Origin: Roseovarius mucosus
GTDB taxonomy: Bacteria > Pseudomonadota > Alphaproteobacteria > Rhodobacterales > Rhodobacteraceae
Length of the DNA: 64,000 nt
Direction of reading: 5' to 3'
Assembly: GCF_002080415.1 (NCBI RefSeq)
Contig: NZ_CP020474.1
Location: forward strand, 310,001 to 374,000
Of this stretch, positions 44,610 to 52,293 are shown one piece after another. Positions within the stretch are counted from its first letter, which is position 1, and each line of letters starts with the position of its first letter. Made by a program: the position numbers and the translations under genes. The notes beneath the pieces were generated by a model. It was not told where the DNA came from, did not search any database, and saw only the letters and a program-made list of their open reading frames with translations.

Positions 44610-45917
44610 ATGGAAGCCGCGTCAAGCGCAACCGACCTGACATTTTGGATCACCTGCGGTGCAATCGTCACCCTGCTGGTCATGTCTGCCTATTTCTCGG
44701 GCAGCGAAACTGCGCTTACTGCCGCCTCCCGCGGGAAACTTCGGGCGCAGGCGGAAAAAGGCTCGCGCGGGGCGGAAACGGCGCTGCGGATCACCGAGGA
44801 TAACGAGCGGCTCATCGGCTCGGTTCTGCTTGGCAACAACATGGTGAACATTCTGGCCGCGTCGCTGGCCACAGCGCTCTTTACCCGCCTCTTTGGCGAG
44901 AGCGGTGTTGCCCTTGCCACGCTGGTGATGACCCTTCTCGTGCTGGTCTTTGCCGAAGTCCTGCCCAAGACCTATGCCATCACCAATGCCGAGGCCGCCG
45001 CTGCGCGCACCGCGCCCATCATCGTCTGGGTGATCAAGATCTTTTCCCCGATCGTCACCGCCGTGCGTTGGTTCGTGCGCCGGGTTCTGGCGCTTTTTGG
45101 CGTGCAAACCGATCCTGACAGCCACATTCTGGCCGTGCGCGAGGAAATCGCAGGTGCGCTATACCTTGGGCAATCCGAAGGGGTGGTGGAAAAGGAAGAC
45201 CGCGACCGTATCCTTGGCGCGCTCGACCTCGGAGAACGTGCTGTCGAGGAAATCATGCTGCATCGCTCGCGGATCGAGATGATCGACGCCGAAGCAGAGC
45301 CTGACGCGATTCTCGATCAATGCCTCAAGAGCAACCACACCCGCTTACCGCTTTATCGCGACGACCCTGACAACATCATCGGCGTGGTACACGCCAAGGA
45401 TCTGTTGCGCGCCATGCACAAACTGGTGACAGAATCGCAGGATGGCGCTGCCGCGCTCAAGAATTTCGACGTCTGCAGTATCGCGCGCAAACCCTATTTC
45501 GTGCCTGAAACCACAACGCTCGACGACCAGATGCGCCAATTTCTGCGGATGCGCAGCCATTTCGCCATGGTGGTTGATGAATATGGCACGCTTCAGGGTC
45601 TGATCACGCTCGAGGATATTCTGGAAGAAATCGTCGGCGAGATCACCGATGAATTCGACCCGGATGCCGAACATCCCGTGCGCCGGACCGAAGACAATCA
45701 GTTTCTCGTCGATGGGGCGATGACCATCCGCGACCTCAACCGCGCCAACGACTGGAACCTCCCCGACGAGGCCGCCAATACCGTCGCAGGGCTTGTGATC
45801 CATGAGGCGCAGATGATCCCCAAGGTGGATCAGGTCTTTATCTTTCACGGCTTCCGGTTTCAGGTCATGGCCCGCAAGGACAACCGCATCACGCGATTGA
45901 AAGTGCGCAAGCTCTGA
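44610..45917 (+). CDS. CNNM/CorC-family membrane protein with CBS domains
   Basis: A 435-residue protein of the HlyC/CorC (CNNM, UPF0053) family, implicated in magnesium or other divalent-cation efflux. The N-terminal DUF21/CNNM domain holds about four membrane segments (residues 10-160), with 'SAYFSGSETALTAASRGKLR' and 'VLVFAEVLPKTYAITNAEAA'. Two CBS units (about 205-345) contain 'SNHTRLPLYRDDPDNIIGVV' and 'HFAMVVDEYGTLQGLITLED'. The C-terminal CorC_HlyC domain ends the protein. The architecture is complete. It is transcribed alone, between divergent and convergent neighbours. Confidence 0.92.
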   Translation: MEAASSATDLTFWITCGAIVTLLVMSAYFSGSETALTAASRGKLRAQAEKGSRGAETALRITEDNERLIGSVLLGNNMVNILAASLATALFTRLFGESGVALATLVMTLLVLVFAEVLPKTYAITNAEAAAARTAPIIVWVIKIFSPIVTAVRWFVRRVLALFGVQTDPDSHILAVREEIAGALYLGQSEGVVEKEDRDRILGALDLGERAVEEIMLHRSRIEMIDAEAEPDAILDQCLKSNHTRLPLYRDDPDNIIGVVHAKDLLRAMHKLVTESQDGAAALKNFDVCSIARKPYFVPETTTLDDQMRQFLRMRSHFAMVVDEYGTLQGLITLEDILEEIVGEITDEFDPDAEHPVRRTEDNQFLVDGAMTIRDLNRANDWNLPDEAANTVAGLVIHEAQMIPKVDQVFIFHGFRFQVMARKDNRITRLKVRKL

Positions 45918-45926
45918 GGGCGCGTG

Positions 45927-46505
45927 TCACAAACGGTCTTTGTATTTCAGAACGTCGCGATCCACCCCCAGCCCGATGAGCGGGCTCAGCAAATCGCGCC
46001 AGAGGCTCGGGCGCGGCTTGTTCACCGGGGCCTGATCGCGCGGCAAGCGCAGATCATCCTGTAGCATCGGTTCCAGAATACGCTCATCCAGCATCCATCG
46101 CCCCCGCCGCCCTTCGTCGCGGTCCGCCTGCTGGTAGCACAGCCACTTCGAGAGCCGGTGCTGGCAACACGGGAGTTTACCGGGATAAATCAGGTAAAAT
46201 CCACTGTTGACCCGCAAACAGATATTATCCAGCACCCGTGCCACGCCACGATATGGCTCTGGCACATGTGGCTTTGGCATGTAATTGAACCGCCCCGGGT
46301 CGCCGTTGAAAAAAACGGAAAGCGCTGTGCACAGGTCAATACCCCGTTGTGCCATGGCCCAGCCCAAGACAGGCTCAGGCGCAAGCGCCCAGTCATACTC
46401 GATGAGCGCCTGATGAAACGACTCTGGCGCCAGGCCACGCAAATACTCGATTTGCTCGGCAACAGGGCTTGCGGACCAATCAAACGGACTGGCTTGCGGC
46501 ATCAT
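45927..46505 (-). CDS. DUF4274-like hypothetical protein
   Basis: A 192-residue soluble protein with no signal peptide. The segment 'ALIEYDWALAPEPVLGWAMA' followed by 'RGIDLCTALSVFFNGDP' resembles the DUF4274 pattern (W..G..VL.w......CdlgTAl.iF). The remainder ('CLRVNSGFYLIYPGKLPCCQ', 'SKWLCYQQADRDEGRRGRWM') is rich in aromatic residues and Cys. Two adjacent ATGs (46505 and 46502) follow ACGGAG; either may be used. It is convergent with the CNNM protein (9-base gap) and divergent from the TerB genes. Function unknown. Confidence 0.6.
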   Translation of the reverse strand: MMPQASPFDWSASPVAEQIEYLRGLAPESFHQALIEYDWALAPEPVLGWAMAQRGIDLCTALSVFFNGDPGRFNYMPKPHVPEPYRGVARVLDNICLRVNSGFYLIYPGKLPCCQHRLSKWLCYQQADRDEGRRGRWMLDERILEPMLQDDLRLPRDQAPVNKPRPSLWRDLLSPLIGLGVDRDVLKYKDRL

Positions 46506-46646
46506 CGGCTCCGTAACTATCGCGAAAAAACAATGCGCTATCTCTGCGCGCCGAAAGTGCGCTTTCTGCGGAACAACTGTGACGCCATTTGGGCAGCCCA
46601 TAAAAATTTGCTTGGGGCGCGCTGCTTTGGCGCGTAAACTTTGGGT

Positions 46647-47084
46647 ATGTTGAATCGCCTTCTACACAGCTTCTCTGCGTCAAAACCCGGCCCCCTGCCA
46701 GAGCCGGATGAGAAACTGGCTTTGGCCGCCTTGATGGTGCGTGTCGCGAAATCCGATCACCATTACGAATTGGCCGAAATCAAGCGGATAGATCGTCTGT
46801 TGGCGCGCATTTATGGGCTTGGGCCGGTTGAGGCGGCCAAGATGCGCGCAGTCTCGGAACGGATTGAGCACGCCGCCCCCGATACGGATCGCTTTGGCCA
46901 CATCATCCGCGAGACCGTCAGCCTCGAGGCTCGGCTTGGTGCGCTCGAGGCGCTGTGGGAAGTGGTGCTGTCCGACGGCGCAAGCCAGCCAGAAGAGTTG
47001 CAGGTGATAGACGCCGCGCGAGAGGCGATGGGCCTGAGCCATGCCGATAGTGACGCCGCCCGCGCCTTGGCCGAGGCGCAGTAA
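46647..47084 (+). CDS. TerB-family protein, first of tandem pair
   Basis: A 145-residue cytoplasmic, all-helical TerB-type protein, a fold found in tellurite-resistance and envelope-stress contexts. Helices 'LALAALMVRVAKSDHHYELA' (about 25-44) and 'LEALWEVVLSDGASQPEELQ' (about 105-124) carry paired acidic residues at the positions where TerB binds metal. ATG at 46647 is chosen; a TTG two codons earlier is possible. The second copy, 42 bases downstream, has the same layout. No other ter genes are present. Confidence 0.8.
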   Translation: MLNRLLHSFSASKPGPLPEPDEKLALAALMVRVAKSDHHYELAEIKRIDRLLARIYGLGPVEAAKMRAVSERIEHAAPDTDRFGHIIRETVSLEARLGALEALWEVVLSDGASQPEELQVIDAAREAMGLSHADSDAARALAEAQ

Positions 47085-47126
47085 TTCCCCATTGGCGCGT
47101 CGCGGTTGGCACCCTATACCTATGGC

Positions 47127-47567
47127 ATGTTCGCAGATTTCCTCAAACGGCTGATCCAACCAGCCCCCGAGCCCCTGACCGGCGGTGATGCCCGTCTGGC
47201 GCTCTGTGCCCTCCTCGTGCGCGTTGCGCGCACCGATGGAGATTATTCCGCCTCCGAGATCATCCGCATCACGCGCATCATCTCTGCCCGCTACGACTTG
47301 CCTCAGGCAGAGGCCGAAGCCCTGCGCCAAGAGGCCGAAACGCTTGAGAGCGAAGCCCCCGACACCGTGCGCTTCACGCGCGCCATCAAGGACGCGGTGC
47401 CACATGAGGATCGCCTTGGTGTGATCGAAGCGCTCTGGCAAGTGGCCTTGGCCGATGGGGTGCGAGAGGCCGATGAGGACGCGCTCTTGCGTCTGGTGGC
47501 CAGCCTCTTGGGCATCACCGATCAGGAAAGCGCGCGCGCCCGTCAGCGCGTCATGGGCAGCACGTGA
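47127..47567 (+). CDS. TerB-family protein, second of tandem pair
   Basis: A 146-residue paralogue of the preceding gene: 'LALCALLVRVARTDGDYSAS' (about 25-44) aligns with its first helix and 'IEALWQVALADGVREADEDA' (about 103-122) with the later one. The acidic DGxxxxxE-type metal pattern is better kept in this copy. Its stop overlaps the start of the PhnD-like gene (GTGA), so the three genes form a coupled set. The pair looks like an old tandem duplication. Confidence 0.8.
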   Translation: MFADFLKRLIQPAPEPLTGGDARLALCALLVRVARTDGDYSASEIIRITRIISARYDLPQAEAEALRQEAETLESEAPDTVRFTRAIKDAVPHEDRLGVIEALWQVALADGVREADEDALLRLVASLLGITDQESARARQRVMGST

Positions 47568-48319
47568 TCGTCAGCCTATCCATGTATGACCGCCCCGAGA
47601 CGGCGGCGTGCAACGATGCCCTCTGGAACGCCATGCGCGCAGCCTTGGGCGACGGGCCAGAGACCCTCACCCGGGACGGTAACCTCTGGGATCACTGGCG
47701 TAGCCCTGATCTGCTCTTGTCGCAAACCTGCGGCTATCCCTACCGTGCGCGGCTGCACGGGCATGTAACGCTGGTGGCCAGTCCCGTGCTTGACCTGCCA
47801 AGCTGCCCACCGGGATATTACCATAGCGTTTTTGTCGCGCGTGCAGATGATCCACGCACCCATCCCGAGGCGTTCGCCACCGCGCGTCTGGCCTATAACG
47901 ACGGTCTGTCGCAATCGGGTTGGGCCGCGCCACAGAACTGGGCCGCCGCGCGTGGATTTTCCTTTACCACGCCCGTCCACACCGGCGCGCATCGCGCCTC
48001 GGCCATGGCCGTGGCCGAAGGGCGCGCCGATATTGCCGCGCTCGATGTGCTGAGTTGGCACCTGATGCAGGCACATGATCCCTTCACGACGGGGTTGCGC
48101 GTGTTGGCCCATACCGATCCTACCCCGGCGCTGCCCTACATTACCGCGCTCGGGCGCGATGCAGACGCACTGCGCGACGCCCTCGAGGCAGCAATCATGG
48201 CGCTGCCTGCGGCAGCGCGCGCAACCCTTGGGTTAAAGGGCGTGACCTATATTGCCACCGAGGATTATTTGGCCCCGCCCAATCCTGCGCCGCCCCCGCC
48301 ACTCACGCCTCCGAATTGA
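47564..48319 (+). CDS. PhnD-like phosphate/phosphonate-type binding protein without signal peptide
   Basis: A 251-residue protein with the fold signature of periplasmic phosphonate/phosphite-binding proteins: 'RSPDLLLSQTCGYPYRARLH' (about 46-65), 'GYYHSVFVARADDPRTHPEA', 'ARLAYNDGLSQSGWAAPQNW' and 'EGRADIAALDVLSWHLMQAH'. It starts 'MIVSLSMYDRPE' and has no signal peptide or lipobox, so it appears cytoplasmic unless the true start is elsewhere. No permease or ATPase gene adjoins it as a partner. GTG at 47564 overlaps the TerB stop. The C-terminal tail is Pro-rich. A ligand sensor is one possible role. Confidence 0.72.
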   Translation: MIVSLSMYDRPETAACNDALWNAMRAALGDGPETLTRDGNLWDHWRSPDLLLSQTCGYPYRARLHGHVTLVASPVLDLPSCPPGYYHSVFVARADDPRTHPEAFATARLAYNDGLSQSGWAAPQNWAAARGFSFTTPVHTGAHRASAMAVAEGRADIAALDVLSWHLMQAHDPFTTGLRVLAHTDPTPALPYITALGRDADALRDALEAAIMALPAAARATLGLKGVTYIATEDYLAPPNPAPPPPLTPPN

Positions 48320-48442
48320 GCTGACGGCGCGTCAAATCGCACAAACCGCCCCCCAATCGCCCGTTTTGCAAGTTGCATCGGCCCATTTTTTCGGCCCTAT
48401 TGTCATAAAGCCGTCAAAACCGCACCAAAACGGAAGCACCCC

Positions 48443-49219
48443 TTGTCAGACACGCCCCCGGTTATCGAGATACGCAACCTGCACAAGGCTTATGGCGCGC
48501 TTGAAGTGATCAAGGGGGTCGATATTGCCGCCCATCGCGGCGATGTTGTGTCGCTCATTGGGTCTTCGGGCTCTGGTAAATCGACCATCCTGCGCTGCGC
48601 CAACCTGCTTGAAGATAGCCAACAGGGCGACATCCTCTTCAAGGGCGAGCCGGTTCAGTGGAAGGGCGCAGGCTTGGCGCGCCACCCCGCTGACCCCAAA
48701 CAAGTGCTGCGCATCCGCACCAATCTCAGCATGGTGTTTCAGCAATTCAACCTCTGGGCGCATCTCACGATCCTGCAGAACGTGATGGAGGCACCCGTTA
48801 CGGTCTTGGGCCGGGATCGGCACGAGGTTGAGGCCGCCGCGCGCAAATATCTCGACAAGGTGGGTATTGGCGACAAATGCGATGTTTACCCGGCGCAATT
48901 GTCCGGCGGTCAACAACAACGCGCAGCGATCGCCCGTGCCCTGTGCATGGAGCCAGAGGCGCTCTTGTTTGACGAACCCACCTCCGCGCTTGACCCAGAG
49001 CTGGAACAAGAGGTGATCCGCGTCATCAAGGATCTGGCCAATGAGGGCCGCACCATGATGATCGTCACCCATGATATGAAAATGGCCGCTGATGTCAGCG
49101 ACCATGTCGTGTTCCTGCACCAAGGGCTGATCGAAGAACAGGGTCCGCCCGACACCCTCTTTGGCGCGCCGAAATCGACGCGCCTGCAACAATTCCTCAG
49201 TTCCACCACTGGCGGCTGA
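48443..49219 (+). CDS. Amino-acid ABC transporter ATP-binding protein (HisP-type)
   Basis: ATPase subunit of a polar amino-acid importer. The 258-residue protein has Walker A 'SLIGSSGSGKSTILRCANLL' (about 37-56), the Q loop 'SMVFQQFNLWAHLTILQNVM', the signature 'LSGGQQQRAAIARALCMEPE' and Walker B 'LLFDEPTSALDPEL'. The closest well-known relatives are HisP and OccP, for basic amino acids and opines. The start is a TTG at 48443, about 8 bases after GGAAG; no ATG fits. It heads an operon with a binding protein, two permeases and a nucleotidyltransferase. Confidence 0.92.
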   Translation: MSDTPPVIEIRNLHKAYGALEVIKGVDIAAHRGDVVSLIGSSGSGKSTILRCANLLEDSQQGDILFKGEPVQWKGAGLARHPADPKQVLRIRTNLSMVFQQFNLWAHLTILQNVMEAPVTVLGRDRHEVEAAARKYLDKVGIGDKCDVYPAQLSGGQQQRAAIARALCMEPEALLFDEPTSALDPELEQEVIRVIKDLANEGRTMMIVTHDMKMAADVSDHVVFLHQGLIEEQGPPDTLFGAPKSTRLQQFLSSTTGG

Positions 49220-49249
49220 GGCAAGACCACCACTCAAAGGGAGAAAACC

Positions 49250-49963
49250 ATGAAGAAACTACTACTCACCACTGCCGCACTGGCCCTCTCGGCTGGATTT
49301 GCCATGGCCGACACCGTTCGGCTGGGCACCGAAGGCGCCTACCCTCCGTATAACTTCATCAACGACAAAGGCGAAGTTGACGGGTTCGAGCGCGAGTTGG
49401 GCGATGAGCTGTGCAAGCGCGCCGAACTGACCTGCGAATGGGTGACGAATGACTGGGACAGCATTATTCCCAACCTTGTGTCGGGCAACTATGACGTGAT
49501 CATCGCAGGCATGTCGATTACCGAAGAACGCGATCAGGTCATCGACTTTACCCAGAACTACACCCTGCCCGATCCCTCGGCCTATCTTGCCCCGTCGGCG
49601 GATGTCGATGTGAAATCCGGCGTCATCGCGGCCCAGTCGGGCACCATTCAGGCGTCCTACGTGGCCAGCAGCGGTGCCACGCTGGTGGAATATGCCACGC
49701 CCGAAGAATCCATCGCCGCCGTGCGCAATGGCGAAGCAGATGCCGTGCTGGCCGACCGCGCCTTCCTTTTGCCGGTGGCAGAAGAGGATGCAGGGCTCGA
49801 ACTGCTTGAAGAGATGGTGATGATCGGCGGCGGCATCGGCCTTGGCCTGCGCGAAAGCGACACCGAACTCAAAGGCAAGCTCGACGCCGCCATCCAATCC
49901 ATGAAGGACGACGGCAGCCTGAACGCGCTCATCGAGAAATGGGAAATCGGCCTGACCTTCTGA
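49250..49963 (+). CDS. Amino-acid ABC transporter substrate-binding protein
   Basis: Periplasmic binding protein of the HisJ/LAO family. The 237-residue precursor has a signal peptide (residues 1-20, ending 'SAGFAMA'). The ligand motif is 'RLGTEGAYPPYNFINDKGEV' (about 24-43), followed by 'DWDSIIPNLVSGNYDVIIAG' and 'MSITEERDQVIDFTQNY', the family hallmark. The many acidic residues around the pocket and the similarity to HisJ suggest a basic amino acid, but this is inference. GGGAGAAAA precedes the ATG. It lies 30 bases after the ATPase gene. Confidence 0.93.
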   Translation: MKKLLLTTAALALSAGFAMADTVRLGTEGAYPPYNFINDKGEVDGFERELGDELCKRAELTCEWVTNDWDSIIPNLVSGNYDVIIAGMSITEERDQVIDFTQNYTLPDPSAYLAPSADVDVKSGVIAAQSGTIQASYVASSGATLVEYATPEESIAAVRNGEADAVLADRAFLLPVAEEDAGLELLEEMVMIGGGIGLGLRESDTELKGKLDAAIQSMKDDGSLNALIEKWEIGLTF

Positions 49964-50021
49964 GGTTGACCGACCGGCGGGGTCCGATGCGGCCCCGCCC
50001 CCTCCAACAAGGCTGAATGCG

Positions 50022-50903
50022 ATGTTTGCCTTTTGCTCCGATCCGGCCAATCTCGACGGGCTTGCGTGGCTGAGCTGTTATCTCACCACGTCCAAACACC
50101 TGCAACTCTACTATGCGGTGGGCACTGTGCTGTTGCTGCTGGCGATTACGGCACCTGCGGCCCTCGCCTTTGGCTTTGGCGGGGCCATGGCCGCGCGGGC
50201 GCATATCGCCCCGGTCCGCTGGCTCGGCAAAGCCTATATCGCAATCGTGCGCGGCGTGCCCGACATCGCGTTTTTCCTCTTTTTTGTCATCGCTCTTGAC
50301 CAAGCGTTTGAATGGGCGCGGCATCAAATCCTCTGCCCTGACTGGGATCAACCGATCCGTCAAGGCAATGATTTCGTGGTCTGTCAGGCCGCCAAACTGC
50401 CGCTCGGTTCTGCCCCACAATGGGTGCATGAAACCTACGGCTTCACCCTTGCAGTGCTGACCTTTGCCATTGTCTTTGGTGCTTTTGCCGCCAACGTGCT
50501 CTTTGGCGCGATGCGTGCCGTGCCGCGCGCCCAGATGGAAACCGCAGAGGCCTATGGCATGACCCGGCGTCAGGCGTTTTGGCGGATCATGGTGCCGCAG
50601 ATGTGGGTTTACGCCCTGCCCGGCCTTGGCAATCTCTGGATGGTGCTGATCAAAGCCACGCCGTTGCTCTTTCTCTTGGGGGTCGAGGATATCGTCTATT
50701 GGGCGCGCGAACTCGGTGCCACCGCCAACCCACGCTTTACGGAATACCCGCATGGCGACTGGCGGATGTGGTATTTTCTCGGGCTGATGGTGTTTTACCT
50801 TGGCTTTACCCGCATCTCCGAAGTGGTGCTGGAACGCCTGATGCAACGCCTCACTCTGGGGCAGGCCACCACCGGCGGTGAAGCGCAAAGGAAAGCGGCA
50901 TGA
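50022..50903 (+). CDS. Amino-acid ABC transporter permease (HisQ-type)
   Basis: Membrane subunit of the same importer. The 293-residue protein has about five helices and the coupling-helix motif 'AVPRAQMETAEAYGMTRRQA' (about 166-185), followed by 'IMVPQMWVYALPGLGNLWMV'. It is longer than HisQ (228) because of a hydrophilic insertion after the second helix (about 90-145, 'ALDQAFEWARHQILCPDWDQ' onward), probably a periplasmic loop. Its stop overlaps the next start by 4 bases (ATGA). Confidence 0.9.
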   Translation: MFAFCSDPANLDGLAWLSCYLTTSKHLQLYYAVGTVLLLLAITAPAALAFGFGGAMAARAHIAPVRWLGKAYIAIVRGVPDIAFFLFFVIALDQAFEWARHQILCPDWDQPIRQGNDFVVCQAAKLPLGSAPQWVHETYGFTLAVLTFAIVFGAFAANVLFGAMRAVPRAQMETAEAYGMTRRQAFWRIMVPQMWVYALPGLGNLWMVLIKATPLLFLLGVEDIVYWARELGATANPRFTEYPHGDWRMWYFLGLMVFYLGFTRISEVVLERLMQRLTLGQATTGGEAQRKAA

Positions 50904-51706
50904 GCTGCCTTGAGACCATTCAAGCCTACGGACTGCGCGCCATTGGTATTGGGGAACGCCTTCTGCCACAAAGCGATTTCACCCTATGCCAGCAATTCAC
51001 CCTCATCGGTTCTGGCCTGATCTGGAATGTCTATTTCGGGTTCTTCGCGCTCATCAGCGGCTTCATCCTTGCCACTGCCGTGGCCCTTGGCAAAGGCTCT
51101 CGCAACCGCGTGATCCGCAAGCTGTCGGAATGGTTCATCTTTGTCTTTCGCGGATCGCCGCTCTTTATCCAGTTCTTCTTTGCCTATTTCTTCTTTCTAT
51201 CGCTCAAATCCGTCTCACCCTTCTTTGACATTCTGACCTCAGCGTGGCTCGGGGCGCTGATCGTGCTTTTCCTCAACACCGCAGCCTATTCCGGCGAGAT
51301 TTTCTATGGCGCGCTCCGCTCCATTCCCAAGGGCGATGTCGAGGCGGCGGATGCCTACGGGTTTTCCGGCTGGCCCCGCTTTCGCCGGATCATCTGGCCC
51401 ACCATGCTGCGGCTGGCATGGCCCGCTTATACGAATGAGGCGATCTTTCTCTTTCACGCCACCACGCTGGTGTTCTTTTCGGGCTTTCCGGTCTGGCAAC
51501 AGCGCGGCGATGCGCTGTATTACGCCAAGTATTTTGCCGACAAGACCTTTAACCCCTTCGTGCCCTACCCCATTCTTGCCGGCTATTTCATCTTGCTCAC
51601 GCTGGTTGTGATCGGTGTCTTTGGCCTGATCAATCGCCGGCTCAACCGCCATCTGCCGCAGGAGTACCGCCGCAAGCTCAGCCTGCGGATGAACCTGATC
51701 CGCTGA
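50900..51706 (+). CDS. Amino-acid ABC transporter permease (HisM-type)
   Basis: Second membrane subunit. The 268-residue protein has the pattern 'FIFVFRGSPLFIQFFFAYFF' (about 75-94, the RGTP-type motif) and the coupling helix 'SIPKGDVEAADAYGFSGWPR' (about 145-164), followed by 'IIWPTMLRLAWPAYTNEAIF'. About five helices are visible. It overlaps the HisQ-type permease by 4 bases and the nucleotidyltransferase by 1. Together with the ATPase and binding protein it makes a complete importer. Confidence 0.9.
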   Translation: MSCLETIQAYGLRAIGIGERLLPQSDFTLCQQFTLIGSGLIWNVYFGFFALISGFILATAVALGKGSRNRVIRKLSEWFIFVFRGSPLFIQFFFAYFFFLSLKSVSPFFDILTSAWLGALIVLFLNTAAYSGEIFYGALRSIPKGDVEAADAYGFSGWPRFRRIIWPTMLRLAWPAYTNEAIFLFHATTLVFFSGFPVWQQRGDALYYAKYFADKTFNPFVPYPILAGYFILLTLVVIGVFGLINRRLNRHLPQEYRRKLSLRMNLIR

Positions 51707-52293
51707 TGGGGGGTGTGGCGATTCTCGTACCCGCGGCCGGGGCATCTTCGCGGATGCGGGGGACGGACAAGCTCTTGGAAATGGTGCGTGGCCAACCGCT
51801 TCTGCGGGACCGCGTGACGCTTGCGCTTGGCACCGGATGCGACGTGGCCGTAACCCTGCCACCAGAGGGGCTTGCACGCCGCACGGCGTTAAAGGGTTTA
51901 GATGCCACTCTCCTGCCTGTGCCTGATGCCGCAACCGGCATGTCCGCCTCACTGCGCGCGGGGGCGACATGGGCAATGGCCGAAGGGGTCACAGCCCTAA
52001 TGGTCTTGCTCCCCGACCTGCCGGACCTGACCGCAGATGACATGAAGATCATGCTGCAAGTAAATGATTGTGAACATATCTTTCGGGCATGCGATGCGGA
52101 TGGCACCCCCGGCCATCCGGTTATTCTGCCCGCGCGCCTTCTGCCAGACTTAGCCCAGATCACCGGCGACACTGGCGCGCGTGACCTCTTGCGCGCGCAT
52201 CCCGTGACGCCCGTTCCCTTGCCCCGTCAGCATGCCACAACCGACCTTGACACACCCGAGGCTTGGGCGGCATGGCGCGCCGCTCAGGGCTAA
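51706..52293 (+). CDS. MobA-like NTP transferase (MocA family)
   Basis: A 195-residue nucleotidyltransferase of the MobA/MocA type. The signature 'AILVPAAGASSRMRGTDKLL' (about 5-24) is the nucleotide-binding G-rich loop, and 'GVTALMVLLPDLPDLTADDM' (about 87-106) holds the metal Asp. 'PGHPVILPARLLPDLAQITG' and 'HATTDLDTPEAWAAW' are typical of molybdenum-cofactor cytidylyltransferases. Its start overlaps the permease stop by one base, so it is translated with the amino-acid transporter; no molybdoenzyme gene is nearby. It is convergent with the DUF2339 gene (4-base overlap). Confidence 0.84.
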   Translation: MGGVAILVPAAGASSRMRGTDKLLEMVRGQPLLRDRVTLALGTGCDVAVTLPPEGLARRTALKGLDATLLPVPDAATGMSASLRAGATWAMAEGVTALMVLLPDLPDLTADDMKIMLQVNDCEHIFRACDADGTPGHPVILPARLLPDLAQITGDTGARDLLRAHPVTPVPLPRQHATTDLDTPEAWAAWRAAQG

